DNA from: Saprospiraceae bacterium
GTDB taxonomy: Bacteria > Bacteroidota > Bacteroidia > Chitinophagales > Saprospiraceae
Direction: 5' to 3'
DNA: 64,000 nt
Assembly (NCBI GenBank): GCA_020627785.1
Contig: JAHDGF010000002.1
Coordinates: 186,001 to 250,000, forward strand
Below are positions 53,540 through 62,688 of the stretch, piece after piece. Every line of letters begins with the position of its first letter. The first letter of the stretch is position 1. The notes below the pieces were generated by a model. It made no database searches and had not been told where the DNA came from. It saw only the letters and a list, made by a program, of their open reading frames with translations. The translations under genes and the position numbers were made by a program.

Positions 53540-54359
53540 ATACATTCAGATTTTTATAATTTTTGTTTTTTGCCTTTCGGCAAATGCATGCTTCTGTCAG
53601 GATTTTAAGTCCAACAAGTTGATGCCTTGCGAAAGTGGAAATGAGCACTTTAACATAGGTGAAAAATTAACCTATACCATCTACTACAATTGGGGAGTAT
53701 TATGGATTGCTGCAGGTGAAGTAACCTTTGAGATAAAGGGGAATGATCTTCAATATCAATATGTTTCTACTGGAAAGACCTATAAGAAATACGATAGAAT
53801 ATTTAAAGTCCGTGATTATTTTGAAAGTAATGTGGATAAAGAAAGTTTATTGCCGACTTCATTTAAAAGAGAAGTAGAGGAGGGCAATTACATTCGATTT
53901 GATTCAATTACTTTTGATCAGTCAGCGCATATGGTCGAAGAGTATTTCGGTAAAACAAAGAGTAGCGCAGAAAAATTTAATTTTCAATTAGAACATTGTT
54001 CTCACGATTTATTAAGCATTATTTACTTCTTGAGAAATACCAATATTGAAACCCTGACAGTAGGTGATAAATTACCAATGGATGTCTTTTTTGATAAAGA
54101 ACTATTTTGTTTAGACCTTAATTATTCTGAGTACAAGGAAGGCATGAAAATAAAAGAACTAGGAAAACACGATGTTCGAGTGTTTCAACCAACATTAATT
54201 ACAGGGAATGTTTTTACTGAGGAAGCGGTCATGAACATTTATATTAGTGACGATCAGAATAGAATTCCTTTACTTATTGAATCTCCAGTTACTGTAGGCT
54301 CTGTCAAAGCGGTTCTTTCAAATCACACGGGCTTGAAGTATCCACTGCTTATAGAATAA
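53529..54359 (+). CDS. Exported DUF3108 protein
   Basis: The 276-residue protein starts with a signal peptide ending around ACFC with Gln at +1. The mature part is the DUF3108 beta-sandwich, seen as FNIGEKLTYTIYYNWGVLWI, AAGEVTFEI, YDRIFKVRDYFESNVD and LPTSFKREVEEGNY. The family is periplasmic and of unknown function. The start is TTG at 53529. The next gene begins one base after its stop. Confidence 0.87.
   Translation: MINRYIQIFIIFVFCLSANACFCQDFKSNKLMPCESGNEHFNIGEKLTYTIYYNWGVLWIAAGEVTFEIKGNDLQYQYVSTGKTYKKYDRIFKVRDYFESNVDKESLLPTSFKREVEEGNYIRFDSITFDQSAHMVEEYFGKTKSSAEKFNFQLEHCSHDLLSIIYFLRNTNIETLTVGDKLPMDVFFDKELFCLDLNYSEYKEGMKIKELGKHDVRVFQPTLITGNVFTEEAVMNIYISDDQNRIPLLIESPVTVGSVKAVLSNHTGLKYPLLIE
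53572..53586 (+). repeat. Interspersed 15-bp word, copy 4 (exact)
   Basis: GCCTTTCGGCAAATG inside the signal-peptide region of the DUF3108 gene, where the frame reads Cys-Leu-Ser-Ala-Asn-Ala. Identical to the copies at 6164 (reverse strand) and 33341, but read in a different frame from the latter. Confidence 0.75.
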
Positions 54360-54360
54360 T

Positions 54361-54954
54361 ATGAAAATCAAATATTTAATTCCTACACTTTTACTAATCC
54401 TTGCTTCTGGCTTTGGAGGCTGGTATTATGGTTTTAAAAAAAGAGTTAGTACCCCCATCGTCGAACAAAATGCAACCGTCGTTTTAGAAAAAATTCAAAA
54501 GGCCTTCAAGTTTGTTGCAGCTGAAGGGGAGATCTCTGACATCTATGATTACAAGGAATATCAATATTATGATATTTCCATTTTTAGAAAGAAATTATTA
54601 GTTCGAGTAAATGCTAAAGTATTGGTAGGCTATAATTTTGAGAATGCTAAACTTACAGTGGATGAAGAACTTGGAGTAGTTCGCTTGGATTCCTTAGGTC
54701 CTGCTGAAATCTTAGCCATTGACCATGATTTAGATTACTATGATATTCAAGAAGGTACTTTCAATACGTTTTCTGAGACTGAGTTAACAGAGATTTCTGC
54801 CCGAGCGAAAGACTATGCGACCTCTATGGTCGAAGAAAGCGAATTGTATACCCTTGCGGAGGAGCAAAAACAAGACCTATTTGATTTATTAGAAACGATT
54901 TTAATTAGCTCTGGATGGAAATTACAAGTTTCAGATAGTGTGTTGAAAAACTAA
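54361..54954 (+). CDS. DUF4230 protein
   Basis: The 197-residue protein has one N-terminal membrane helix (about residues 5-24) and a periplasmic domain with ATVVLEKIQKAFKFVAAEGE and ISIFRKKLLVRVNAKVLVGY, matching DUF4230. The family is of unknown function. It follows DUF3108 with no real gap, so the two unknown envelope proteins are co-expressed with the UPF0104 protein. Confidence 0.85.
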   Translation: MKIKYLIPTLLLILASGFGGWYYGFKKRVSTPIVEQNATVVLEKIQKAFKFVAAEGEISDIYDYKEYQYYDISIFRKKLLVRVNAKVLVGYNFENAKLTVDEELGVVRLDSLGPAEILAIDHDLDYYDIQEGTFNTFSETELTEISARAKDYATSMVEESELYTLAEEQKQDLFDLLETILISSGWKLQVSDSVLKN

Positions 54955-54986
54955 TTTTCTAGTACTTTTGGAAGAAAGTACAGCGC

Positions 54987-56039
54987 ATGAAGACAATCAA
55001 AGGCCCAGCCATTTTCCTAGCACAATTTATGGGCGATAATGCCCCATTTGATGGATTAACCAATGTTTGCCGTTGGGCTGCGGATTTAGGCTATAAGGCC
55101 ATTCAAATACCTACTTGGGATGAACGATTGATTGATCTAAATTTAGCTTCTGAGAGTAAGACCTATTGTGATGAATTGAAGGGAAGGATAGAATCCTTTG
55201 GTTTGGAGATTTCTGAGCTATCTACACACCTCCAAGGTCAATTGGTGGCCGTCCATCCGGCTTATGACCTAATGTTTGATGCATTTGCCCCTTACAATGT
55301 CAAAGGCAACCCTAAGGCGAGGACTGCATGGGCTATTGATACGGTAATTAAGGCAGGAAAAGCTAGTCGGAATTTAGGGCTTAACGCACATGCGACATTT
55401 TCTGGATCACTGATGTGGCATACTTTCCATCCGTGGCCTCAAAGACCAAAAGGCTTGGTTGAAGCCGGTTTTACAGAACTTGCCAAAAGATGGAGACCAA
55501 TCCTTGACAGCTTTGAAGAACAGGGTGTAGATTTATGCTATGAGGTACATCCTGGGGAAGATATATTTGATGGCATCACTTATGAAATGTTTTTAGACAA
55601 GGTGGACCAACATCCTAGAGCTTGTCTTTTATATGACCCAAGCCATTTTGTCTTACAGCAATTGGACTACATTGAATATATTGATCTGTATCATGAGCGC
55701 ATTAAGATGTTTCATGTTAAAGATGCAGAATTCAATCCTAGTGGTCGACAAGGAACCTTCGGTGGATACCAAGACTGGGCCAACAGGGCAGGTAGATACA
55801 GATCTCCAGGTGATGGTCAGATTGACTTTAGTACCATCTTCAGTAAACTGTCTCAGTATGGTTTTGATGGTTGGGCTGTTCTAGAATGGGAGTGTTGTAT
55901 TAAATCACCCGAACAGGGAGCAGAAGAAGGAGCTGATTTTATACAGCATCACATCATAAATGTAACAGAAAAGGCTTTTGATGACTTCGCTGGAGGAGAA
56001 TCTGACCCTGAACTAATCAATAAAATTTTAGGACTGTAG
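54987..56039 (+). CDS. Sugar phosphate isomerase/epimerase family protein (TIM barrel)
   Basis: The 350-residue protein is an AP endonuclease 2-like TIM barrel. Metal-ligand text: VDLCYEVHPGEDIFDG, LLYDPSHFVLQ, MFHVKDAEFNP and WAVLEWECC, as expected for the isomerase/epimerase group. It has no signal peptide, unlike the relative at 29368. Substrates are likely sugars or polyols. It sits 32 bp after DUF4230 and 16 bp before a TonB receptor gene, which suggests import and use of a sugar-like compound. Confidence 0.87.
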   Translation: MKTIKGPAIFLAQFMGDNAPFDGLTNVCRWAADLGYKAIQIPTWDERLIDLNLASESKTYCDELKGRIESFGLEISELSTHLQGQLVAVHPAYDLMFDAFAPYNVKGNPKARTAWAIDTVIKAGKASRNLGLNAHATFSGSLMWHTFHPWPQRPKGLVEAGFTELAKRWRPILDSFEEQGVDLCYEVHPGEDIFDGITYEMFLDKVDQHPRACLLYDPSHFVLQQLDYIEYIDLYHERIKMFHVKDAEFNPSGRQGTFGGYQDWANRAGRYRSPGDGQIDFSTIFSKLSQYGFDGWAVLEWECCIKSPEQGAEEGADFIQHHIINVTEKAFDDFAGGESDPELINKILGL

Positions 56040-56055
56040 TTCCGATTGTAAAAGC

Positions 56056-58044
56056 ATGAGACTACAACTCCTCTTTTGTCTATTTACCTTAAACCTTTAT
56101 GGTCAAGTAGACACAAGTATTGTAATCAGTGTCTTCACAGATACTTTTTTGGTTTCTGAAACGCCTCTGTCTGATCATTTTCGATTACAACAGAATAAAA
56201 TTATAGTTAGTAAATCTAGCAAGGAGCTTGCGGCAACTTTTGATGATCCATCTCGTGTGTTGTATAGACATGCAGGAATTTCTACTGGTAATGATCAGGC
56301 CAATGGGATTATTTATAGAGGCTTACCTTCTGATTATATAAAGTGGACTATACACGGAGCAGAAATCGTGAACCCTAATCACACGAGTAACGCTGGAACC
56401 TTTTCTGATAGGAGCAGTGCAAGTGCTGGCGGAGTATTGGGGATACCTTTTGATTTCATCAATAGTTTTGAATTTAACGGTCAGCCAAGTACAGGTCTTG
56501 CGACTGACGCATTGGCTGGGAGTGCCAATTTTGACCTAAATGCAAAGGGCGAAAACTATTTCAAGATTGGCCTTCTAGGTTTAGAGTATGCTCTACAGAC
56601 AAAGGGTAGAATAGGCGTAAAGGCTCATGCCCGATATTCAACAGTAGGTTTATTAACCAACGTTATCGGTTTAGATTTTGGAGGGGAAAAAATTGAGTTT
56701 TATGATTTAAATACTCAACTTCAATTTAGTCCTGAATTTCAAATCGTCATTGGTGCGGGCAGAAGTTCTAATTTCAAAACTTACCTTCCTGAAGGAGAAA
56801 CGGTAACTCAGCAAAAAGATCTTCTACGCATAAGTTTTAAATCTTATTTTCTTTACAGCGGTTTAGTTTGGGAAGGTAAACGATTTGATCATACATTGAT
56901 GTACTCTGCAAGTAGGAATGAAAACTTTTCCGATTTAGCTCCTTACTCTGATGAGACAGATATTCCCACTGTTTTCTTTGGAGAGAATGAAAGACATAAG
57001 TTGCACTATTACCTAAACCATTCCATTTTCAAAAAGTCAAATGCTAGCTTAGAAGTAGGGCTTAATGCTGACCTCTCTAACTATGATATTAATTCCTTCC
57101 CATCCATTATATACGATCAAAATATATTAACGGTAAAGCCAGGGTTACTTTATAAAAAATATAATTCAAAACATTCATTAAACTTGAGAGCTGGAGTGTT
57201 TTATGATAGCTTTAATAAAGAAATTACTCCAGAGCCATCTTTAAATTATCTTTTATCAATCAATGAAAATTTTAGAATTGAATTGACCTCTAGTCTGAAT
57301 TCGCAGATGCAACTCGCGGAAGTTTATGGGAGTGCAACACCACTAGGGATATATCCCACTGCCACTAGATTTCCTAATAATGAATTAAAAAGGAATAAAT
57401 CACTTTCCACTTCCATTGCCTTAAAGGGAGAATTTCTAAATCATCGATTCATTGTTCGACCTTTTTATCTTCACCTATACGATCTTGCAGTAAGTGATGA
57501 ATCGAATTATGCTCCAGCCATAAACGGTGCCGACTTTTTAATATTTAAAGAGCTAGTGAATAAAGGATCTGCTCGTAATTATGGTCTTGAAATTCTTTAT
57601 AATTTGAAAATAAGGAATGCGTGGATTCTCAATAGTAATCTTAGTTTCTTTGATTTTAAATATAGAATTGATAATTCAAGTAATTACTTAAATGCGCAAA
57701 ATAATTTTGGTAACATAATTAATGTTAGTTTGAATAAATCATGGGAGACTAGGAAGGACAAGGAATGGACCGTTAATGTAAGTTATCATGGCAGAGGAGG
57801 TAGTTGGAATAGAAATACAAGTACCACCATTCAACTAACTCCATTTAATAGAATCGATATGCGAATTCAATATGAAACAAGCAAGTCGGTGGTTTCTTTA
57901 GATATTCAGAATGTTTTAAATAAGAAAAATGACTCTTTTCTTTACTACGATGAATTCTTTGAGGAAGAGTTAATTAGTCAACAGTTAGGTTTAATTCCAG
58001 TCTTGAGCTGGAAAAGAAAATTGGGTTCCCGATCAGGGAAATAA
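56056..58044 (+). CDS. TonB-dependent receptor (short form)
   Basis: The 662-residue protein has a signal peptide ending in LYG with Gln at +1. It lacks the carboxypeptidase-like N-terminal domain; the plug begins near residue 55 with ATFDDPSRVLYRHAGIS and contains IIYRGLPSDYIKWTIHGAEI and ALAGSANFDLNA. The remainder is a beta-barrel. It is the size of siderophore or metabolite receptors rather than SusC. It follows the isomerase-like gene closely. Confidence 0.87.
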   Translation: MRLQLLFCLFTLNLYGQVDTSIVISVFTDTFLVSETPLSDHFRLQQNKIIVSKSSKELAATFDDPSRVLYRHAGISTGNDQANGIIYRGLPSDYIKWTIHGAEIVNPNHTSNAGTFSDRSSASAGGVLGIPFDFINSFEFNGQPSTGLATDALAGSANFDLNAKGENYFKIGLLGLEYALQTKGRIGVKAHARYSTVGLLTNVIGLDFGGEKIEFYDLNTQLQFSPEFQIVIGAGRSSNFKTYLPEGETVTQQKDLLRISFKSYFLYSGLVWEGKRFDHTLMYSASRNENFSDLAPYSDETDIPTVFFGENERHKLHYYLNHSIFKKSNASLEVGLNADLSNYDINSFPSIIYDQNILTVKPGLLYKKYNSKHSLNLRAGVFYDSFNKEITPEPSLNYLLSINENFRIELTSSLNSQMQLAEVYGSATPLGIYPTATRFPNNELKRNKSLSTSIALKGEFLNHRFIVRPFYLHLYDLAVSDESNYAPAINGADFLIFKELVNKGSARNYGLEILYNLKIRNAWILNSNLSFFDFKYRIDNSSNYLNAQNNFGNIINVSLNKSWETRKDKEWTVNVSYHGRGGSWNRNTSTTIQLTPFNRIDMRIQYETSKSVVSLDIQNVLNKKNDSFLYYDEFFEEELISQQLGLIPVLSWKRKLGSRSGK

Positions 58045-58046
58045 AA

Positions 58047-58073
58047 AAGCCGATCAATAAAATTGACCGGCTT
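58047..58073. terminator. Bidirectional terminator between convergent genes
   Basis: AAGCCGATCAAT pairs with ATTGACCGGCTT (one mismatch) across a short AAA loop, with an A-run on the left and a T-rich stretch on the right. It lies between the TonB receptor stop at 58044 and the Omp28-like stop at 58098. Confidence 0.75.
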
Positions 58074-58097
58074 CTGTTTTATTATTTCTTAGCTAGC

Positions 58098-59126
58098 TTA
58101 TCTAACGATCTGTAGCTGTTGATTCCAAACGCCTTTATTAGTCAGAACATTTAGAAAGTAGTTTCCATTTGGAAGATCAGAAGTGCTAATTGTTGAATTT
58201 AAAATTGTTGAATTAGCGTTCGCATTTTCGCTATATACCTCTTGTCCATTGCTTGTGATCAATCTAATTTGGTATTCTCCGATTTCATTTAAACTTTCTA
58301 AGTTTAGAGAAATTTGGTTTGCACTGTAAAATGCATTTGCGGAAGCTAACCAAGCAATATCATCATTACTGCTCGTTAAATCTTGAACATTTTCAATAAT
58401 TCCTGTCGTTTCAACAATGTAATTGTCTGCCTCTTTTTTCCACACAACCACAAGAACGTCTGTCGGTAAATCTGGAACTTCATCAAAGGTCTTCGTTACA
58501 TCAAAATTCATCACACCTTCTAGGATAGGACCGTTTCCAATCAAGGTTCCGAAAGCATCATCCGTAAATGCATCCAAAAGAATTCTTTGATGAATGTCAT
58601 CTGATACAGAACCAGCTTGTGGGTGGTCTAGTTCGTTAACGATTAAGTAAGTACCAACATAGTATTCCCCATCTAGTGCCTCATTGATGTGAAGATTTAT
58701 TTTTGAAGTAAATTCATTGGCCTCACCTGGAAAAGCGTAGAGGTCGATTCCAACGCTTGGAATTTCTGCATTGGCAGTTTCTACATCAGCTTTTAAAGTT
58801 TCAAGTTTGCTCATCCAGTTAGTACTACTTGCAGAGATGTCTGTATTGTTAAAATAAAATCTTGGTTGACCTGCGCCACCAAAGTTAGACACTAGTGCAG
58901 CGGAAACATCATTTTGCAACCCTCCGCTGTGGTGTAAGGCAATAATACTTGCTTGGTCTGAAGAAATTTCTTCAAGCATTGCGAGCTTAAATGACCATCC
59001 CCAACTTCCACAAAGTGGGCACCAATCTGCTGTTCTTTTAGAAATTAACGGTTTGTTAGTAAAGGATTGTGCATTCATTGAGAATGTCATCGCAGATAAA
59101 AATAATAGTGTAAAAATTTGTTTCAT
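58098..59126 (-). CDS. Omp28-like thioredoxin-fold protein with T9SS sorting domain
   Basis: The 342-residue protein has a signal peptide ending in SMNA with Gln at +1. Near the mature N-terminus is KRTADWCPLCGSWGW, a CPLC thioredoxin-like active site typical of Omp28-related proteins. The C-terminal ~80 residues form a T9SS type A sorting domain (GEYQIRLITSNGQEVYSE; TSDLPNGNYFLNVLTNKG). It is predicted to be surface attached or secreted. A redox role is suggested by CxxC but not shown. It lies 8 bp after the glutaminyl cyclase gene on the same strand. Confidence 0.88.
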   Translation of the reverse strand: MKQIFTLLFLSAMTFSMNAQSFTNKPLISKRTADWCPLCGSWGWSFKLAMLEEISSDQASIIALHHSGGLQNDVSAALVSNFGGAGQPRFYFNNTDISASSTNWMSKLETLKADVETANAEIPSVGIDLYAFPGEANEFTSKINLHINEALDGEYYVGTYLIVNELDHPQAGSVSDDIHQRILLDAFTDDAFGTLIGNGPILEGVMNFDVTKTFDEVPDLPTDVLVVVWKKEADNYIVETTGIIENVQDLTSSNDDIAWLASANAFYSANQISLNLESLNEIGEYQIRLITSNGQEVYSENANANSTILNSTISTSDLPNGNYFLNVLTNKGVWNQQLQIVR

Positions 59127-59134
59127 GTCTGTGT

Positions 59135-60136
59135 TTATAAATTTCCTATTGATTCTTTATATAGAGCTGCAGTAACAACTTGTCCTACAATTCTTAAACT
59201 TCTCTTACTGATGGTACTCATATCATCACAGGTTGTGTGCCAGCATTTCTGAAATCCTGTTTGTGAACTTGGAGGTTGATTTATGATGTCAAACATAGGG
59301 ATATTTGCAATCTGATTCACAAAGACATGGTCATCTGTAAGTCCTTTTGTGTTAGAATTGACAAACATTCCTCCATACCCCATGCCATTGGCTAAGCCCC
59401 AATACTTATTCATGAACTCACCAGCATAATATCTAGACACTTCATCCTTTCCGAAGGTCGGGTTTTTAGCACCGACCATGTCAAGTAAAACACCGTACTT
59501 AGGCATATAGTTTTTAGCGTGTAAATTTCTTGACCAGTGTTGTGAGCCTAGACACCAGTATTCCTTTGGGGCATTTCCAGATTGTCCTTGATCTTCTGCA
59601 TCAAACAAGACGATATCAACACCCATCTCAATCGGGTTCTCATTGATCAGCCTTGCAATTTCAAGCAGAACTGCGACACCGCTTCCCCCATCATCGGCTC
59701 CTAGGACTGGATCGTCTCTGAGTTCAATGTCAGGATCTTTATCGGCAAACATTCTGGTATCCCAATGAGCACTCAGAAGTATTCTTTTTTTATAATTTAA
59801 ATTGTATTGTGCAATAATATTGGTTGAAGGCAATGCGTCACCAGTATAAATATTAGCAGTGAAGTCTTGTTCGATGACTTTAGCACCGTAGGATTTAAAC
59901 TTTTTAACCAACCATTCCTTGCAAGCAATATGACCGTCGGAACCTGGAATTCTTGGTCCAAAATCAACCTGTGATTGTACAAATTGATAAACGGAATCTG
60001 CATTGAAAGAAGGGATCTTTAGTTTACTAGCATCACCCTTAACTTCCGCTGGAGGTGCCTTAGTCGCGGTATCTCCTTCACAAGATGTTAGCAAAAATAT
60101 ACCAGCGATAGACAGTATGTATAATAGTTGTTTCAT
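59135..60136 (-). CDS. Glutaminyl-peptide cyclotransferase (M28-like lipoprotein)
   Basis: The 333-residue enzyme converts N-terminal Gln to pyroglutamate. It carries a lipobox LTSC at about residues 16-19 and single-zinc ligands in SAHWDTRMFAD (about residue 121), LGADDGGSGVAV (about 145), FDAEDQG and GLTDDHVFV, plus the family's WCLGSQHWS. The type II (animal-like) glutaminyl cyclases of Bacteroidota are of this form. The gene starts 5 bp after cysS. Several proteins encoded in this window are predicted substrates, with Gln at +1 after signal-peptide cleavage. Confidence 0.9.
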   Translation of the reverse strand: MKQLLYILSIAGIFLLTSCEGDTATKAPPAEVKGDASKLKIPSFNADSVYQFVQSQVDFGPRIPGSDGHIACKEWLVKKFKSYGAKVIEQDFTANIYTGDALPSTNIIAQYNLNYKKRILLSAHWDTRMFADKDPDIELRDDPVLGADDGGSGVAVLLEIARLINENPIEMGVDIVLFDAEDQGQSGNAPKEYWCLGSQHWSRNLHAKNYMPKYGVLLDMVGAKNPTFGKDEVSRYYAGEFMNKYWGLANGMGYGGMFVNSNTKGLTDDHVFVNQIANIPMFDIINQPPSSQTGFQKCWHTTCDDMSTISKRSLRIVGQVVTAALYKESIGNL

Positions 60137-60140
60137 GATT

Positions 60141-61631
60141 TTAATTTATGGTCCAGTCAGTCCCATCTTTTCCATCCTTCAGTTGGATGTTTAGTTCATT
60201 TAGCTTGTCTCTGATTTTATCAGAAGTTGGCCAGTCTTTATTAGCCCTTGCACTTTGACGCAAGTCGATGACAAGTTCCATCAAACCATCCATTGCCCCT
60301 GAATTACCTTGCGCAGATTCCATATCATCTTTCAATCCAAAAATGTCAAAGAGGAATCCTTTAAACGAAGTCTTTAAATTATTTAATGCCTCTTCACTCA
60401 ATTGGTTTATATCTAAACGACCTTCTTTGAAGCTGTTTATTTTTGGAACGAGTTCAAACATTTTGGCTAAGGCCATGGGTGTATTGAAATCCTCATCCAT
60501 ATCTAAGAACGCCGATTCTATCAATTGATTTATTTCTTCATCCATTGAATCTCCTTTCCCTTCAGTGGTAAGACCATTCAAAGTACGGTAAGCCTCCATC
60601 AATCTTTTGTATCCTTTTTCAGCGCCTTGTAAAGCGGTATCCGAAAGATCATTTGGCGAGCTATAGTGCGATTGTAAAAAGAAGAAACGGACAACCATGG
60701 GACTATAACCTTTTGTCACATGTGGACTTTCACCAGAAAATAATTCTTCTGGTGAGATTGTATTTCCATCACTCTTCGACATCTTGCGACCATTCATAAG
60801 TAGCATATTGGTGTGCAACCAATAGTTGGCTGGTTGGCAACTGCATGCACCCATGTTCTGTGCTATTTCATTTTCATGGTGAGGGAACTTCAGGTCATTT
60901 CCGCCTCCGTGAATGTCAAAGGTTTTTCCTAAATATTTGGTACTCATGGCAGAGCACTCGAGGTGCCAGCCTGGAAATCCTACGGACCAAGGGCTGTTCC
61001 ATTTCATGATGTGTTCGGGTGCTGCTTTCATCCAAATCGCAAAGTCAGACGGATGATTTTTTTCTCCTTGATTTTTTAAATTATCTCTTGTTTCAGAAAG
61101 CAAGTCATCGATGATTCTACCAGATAACTTTCCATATCCTTTTTCCGCTTTCGCAAATTTTAAAGTATCGAAATAAACAGAACCATTTCTTTCATAACCG
61201 TAACCGTTATCTATGATTTGTTGAACCATTTCTATCTGTTCAATGATGTGTCCAGTAGCTCGGGGCTCAATGCTTGGTTTTTTAGTATTGAAGACATCCA
61301 TCATTTCATGGAAACCATTGGCATACTTTTGCACAACCTCCATGGGTTCAAGTTGCTCTAGCCTTGCTCCTTTAAGGATTCGATCTTCACCATCGTCCAA
61401 TAGATGGCCTACGTCTGTTATGTTTCTAACGTATCTTACTTTGTATCCCAAGTAGAGTAGATATCTATAGATAATATCAAAGGAAACAAAGGTCCGGCAA
61501 TTACCTAAGTGAACGTCACTATATACCGTGGGCCCACAGACATACATGCCTATATAGCCTTCATTTATCGGTTTAAATTCTTCTTTTTTACGTGTCAGGC
61601 TATTATAAACCTTTAAAGTAGCTTTCCTCAT
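60141..61631 (-). CDS. cysS: Cysteinyl-tRNA synthetase
   Basis: The 496-residue class I synthetase charges tRNA-Cys. Visible: zinc-binding Cys in MYVCGPTVY, the HIGH-type motif as DVHLGN (about residues 39-44), GWHLECSAMS, HHENEIAQ, and KMSKS in GRKMSKSDGN (about residue 282). Length is normal. First gene of an operon with glutaminyl cyclase and the Omp28-like protein. A TAATTTTG box only 6 bp before the ATG would give an almost leaderless transcript, so I did not list it as a promoter. Confidence 0.95.
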   Translation of the reverse strand: MRKATLKVYNSLTRKKEEFKPINEGYIGMYVCGPTVYSDVHLGNCRTFVSFDIIYRYLLYLGYKVRYVRNITDVGHLLDDGEDRILKGARLEQLEPMEVVQKYANGFHEMMDVFNTKKPSIEPRATGHIIEQIEMVQQIIDNGYGYERNGSVYFDTLKFAKAEKGYGKLSGRIIDDLLSETRDNLKNQGEKNHPSDFAIWMKAAPEHIMKWNSPWSVGFPGWHLECSAMSTKYLGKTFDIHGGGNDLKFPHHENEIAQNMGACSCQPANYWLHTNMLLMNGRKMSKSDGNTISPEELFSGESPHVTKGYSPMVVRFFFLQSHYSSPNDLSDTALQGAEKGYKRLMEAYRTLNGLTTEGKGDSMDEEINQLIESAFLDMDEDFNTPMALAKMFELVPKINSFKEGRLDINQLSEEALNNLKTSFKGFLFDIFGLKDDMESAQGNSGAMDGLMELVIDLRQSARANKDWPTSDKIRDKLNELNIQLKDGKDGTDWTIN

Positions 61632-61743
61632 GGAGACAAAATTAAGATATTATAGTTTTTTATAATATAAAAACCATCCTTAATTAGTACATAAATTGGT
61701 TAAAAGGGAATAAGTTTTGCGGAAATCAGCCTTTTTTCAACTC

Positions 61744-62688
61744 TTAAGGAGCAGTTGCTAGGTTTTTATGAAATTCGAATAGTTCATCGAATTTTACAAC
61801 GGTGTGATAGCCTTTATCCTTGAAGTATTTTTCGGTTTCTTGTTCGCTTCTATCACTAGTTGCTAGAACAAAATCACCACCCCAAGCACCCAAGGATTTA
61901 ATTTGGCCCCAGAAGTCACTAAAGAACTCAGTTCCCATAGGACTTAATCTAAGACTTTTCGAAACCAATTTTTCGTGCTCATTGAGTAGCTTATTAAAAG
62001 ACTTTAGATCGCGACAATCCATAATTTCTTCAGAAATCGTGGTTATTTCTTTGGCCAGTTCGTTTCTTCCTTTGGCTGTTTTTAAATAGTACTTAATGCC
62101 TGCTTCTGAAGACTGCTTTCGATTCAGATGGACAAAGTAGAGATTGTCGAAGAATGGAAATTCGAGGTCGATTTCAGTGTAGCTGACAGAATCATCAATT
62201 AATTGATACGTAATCGGGTAGTCCGCAGCTGAGGTAGCTACATCGTATCCAGATCCAGAATTAATTTTGAAATGTAAGAGTAGAGGATTCACATCGGCCC
62301 ATTGAGCGACAATGTTGGTCAGACTTGAGCTAGACCCGAGGCCCCATTCTATTGGGAAATCAAGTTTAGTTGTTGCTTTGAAACCGCTCCACTTAGATAA
62401 GAAATCAGAATTAAGTCTTACCGCCCCTTTAAAGAGTTTGGTTAATTTTTCTGCATGTTCATCATGCGTAGTCTTGACAACTGAGAAATCGAAAAATGAA
62501 ATCTTGGCTTCAAACCAGACATTTCCTTTATGATCTAGGCTTTTCCAAGTTAGATCCGAGCTTCTTTGATTGGTGACAGAGAGATGTTGTCCTTGTTTTG
62601 TAGGTAAAGATATGGCCTTAGCTCCATCCAACACAGCGTACTCTCCAGTGAGCATCAACTTTCCTCGTCCAAAATAATTAGTAGCGAT
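61744..62688 (-). CDS. GHMP kinase of GYDIA type (mevalonate-kinase-like), probable AUC start
   Basis: The GHMP kinase has the N-terminal GRGKLMLTGEYAVLDGA, ATP-binding loop EWGLGSSSSLT, and NSGSGYDVATSAAD, the GYDIA/GYDVA signature of a Bacteroidota subfamily. The first in-frame ATG (62655) or TTG (62658) would remove the conserved YFGRGK. Upstream to the stop there is no ATG, GTG or TTG; ATC at 62686-62688 gives M-A-T-N-Y-F-G-R-G-K, a normal start for the subfamily. It lies downstream of HMG-CoA reductase, so phosphorylation of mevalonate or a later intermediate is likely. Total 314 residues from ATC. Confidence 0.82.
   Translation of the reverse strand: MATNYFGRGKLMLTGEYAVLDGAKAISLPTKQGQHLSVTNQRSSDLTWKSLDHKGNVWFEAKISFFDFSVVKTTHDEHAEKLTKLFKGAVRLNSDFLSKWSGFKATTKLDFPIEWGLGSSSSLTNIVAQWADVNPLLLHFKINSGSGYDVATSAADYPITYQLIDDSVSYTEIDLEFPFFDNLYFVHLNRKQSSEAGIKYYLKTAKGRNELAKEITTISEEIMDCRDLKSFNKLLNEHEKLVSKSLRLSPMGTEFFSDFWGQIKSLGAWGGDFVLATSDRSEQETEKYFKDKGYHTVVKFDELFEFHKNLATAP

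Noticed and set aside
61637-61644. TAATTTTG as the cysS promoter
   Set aside because: It lies only 6 bp before the ATG and has no -33 element, so it is weak support.
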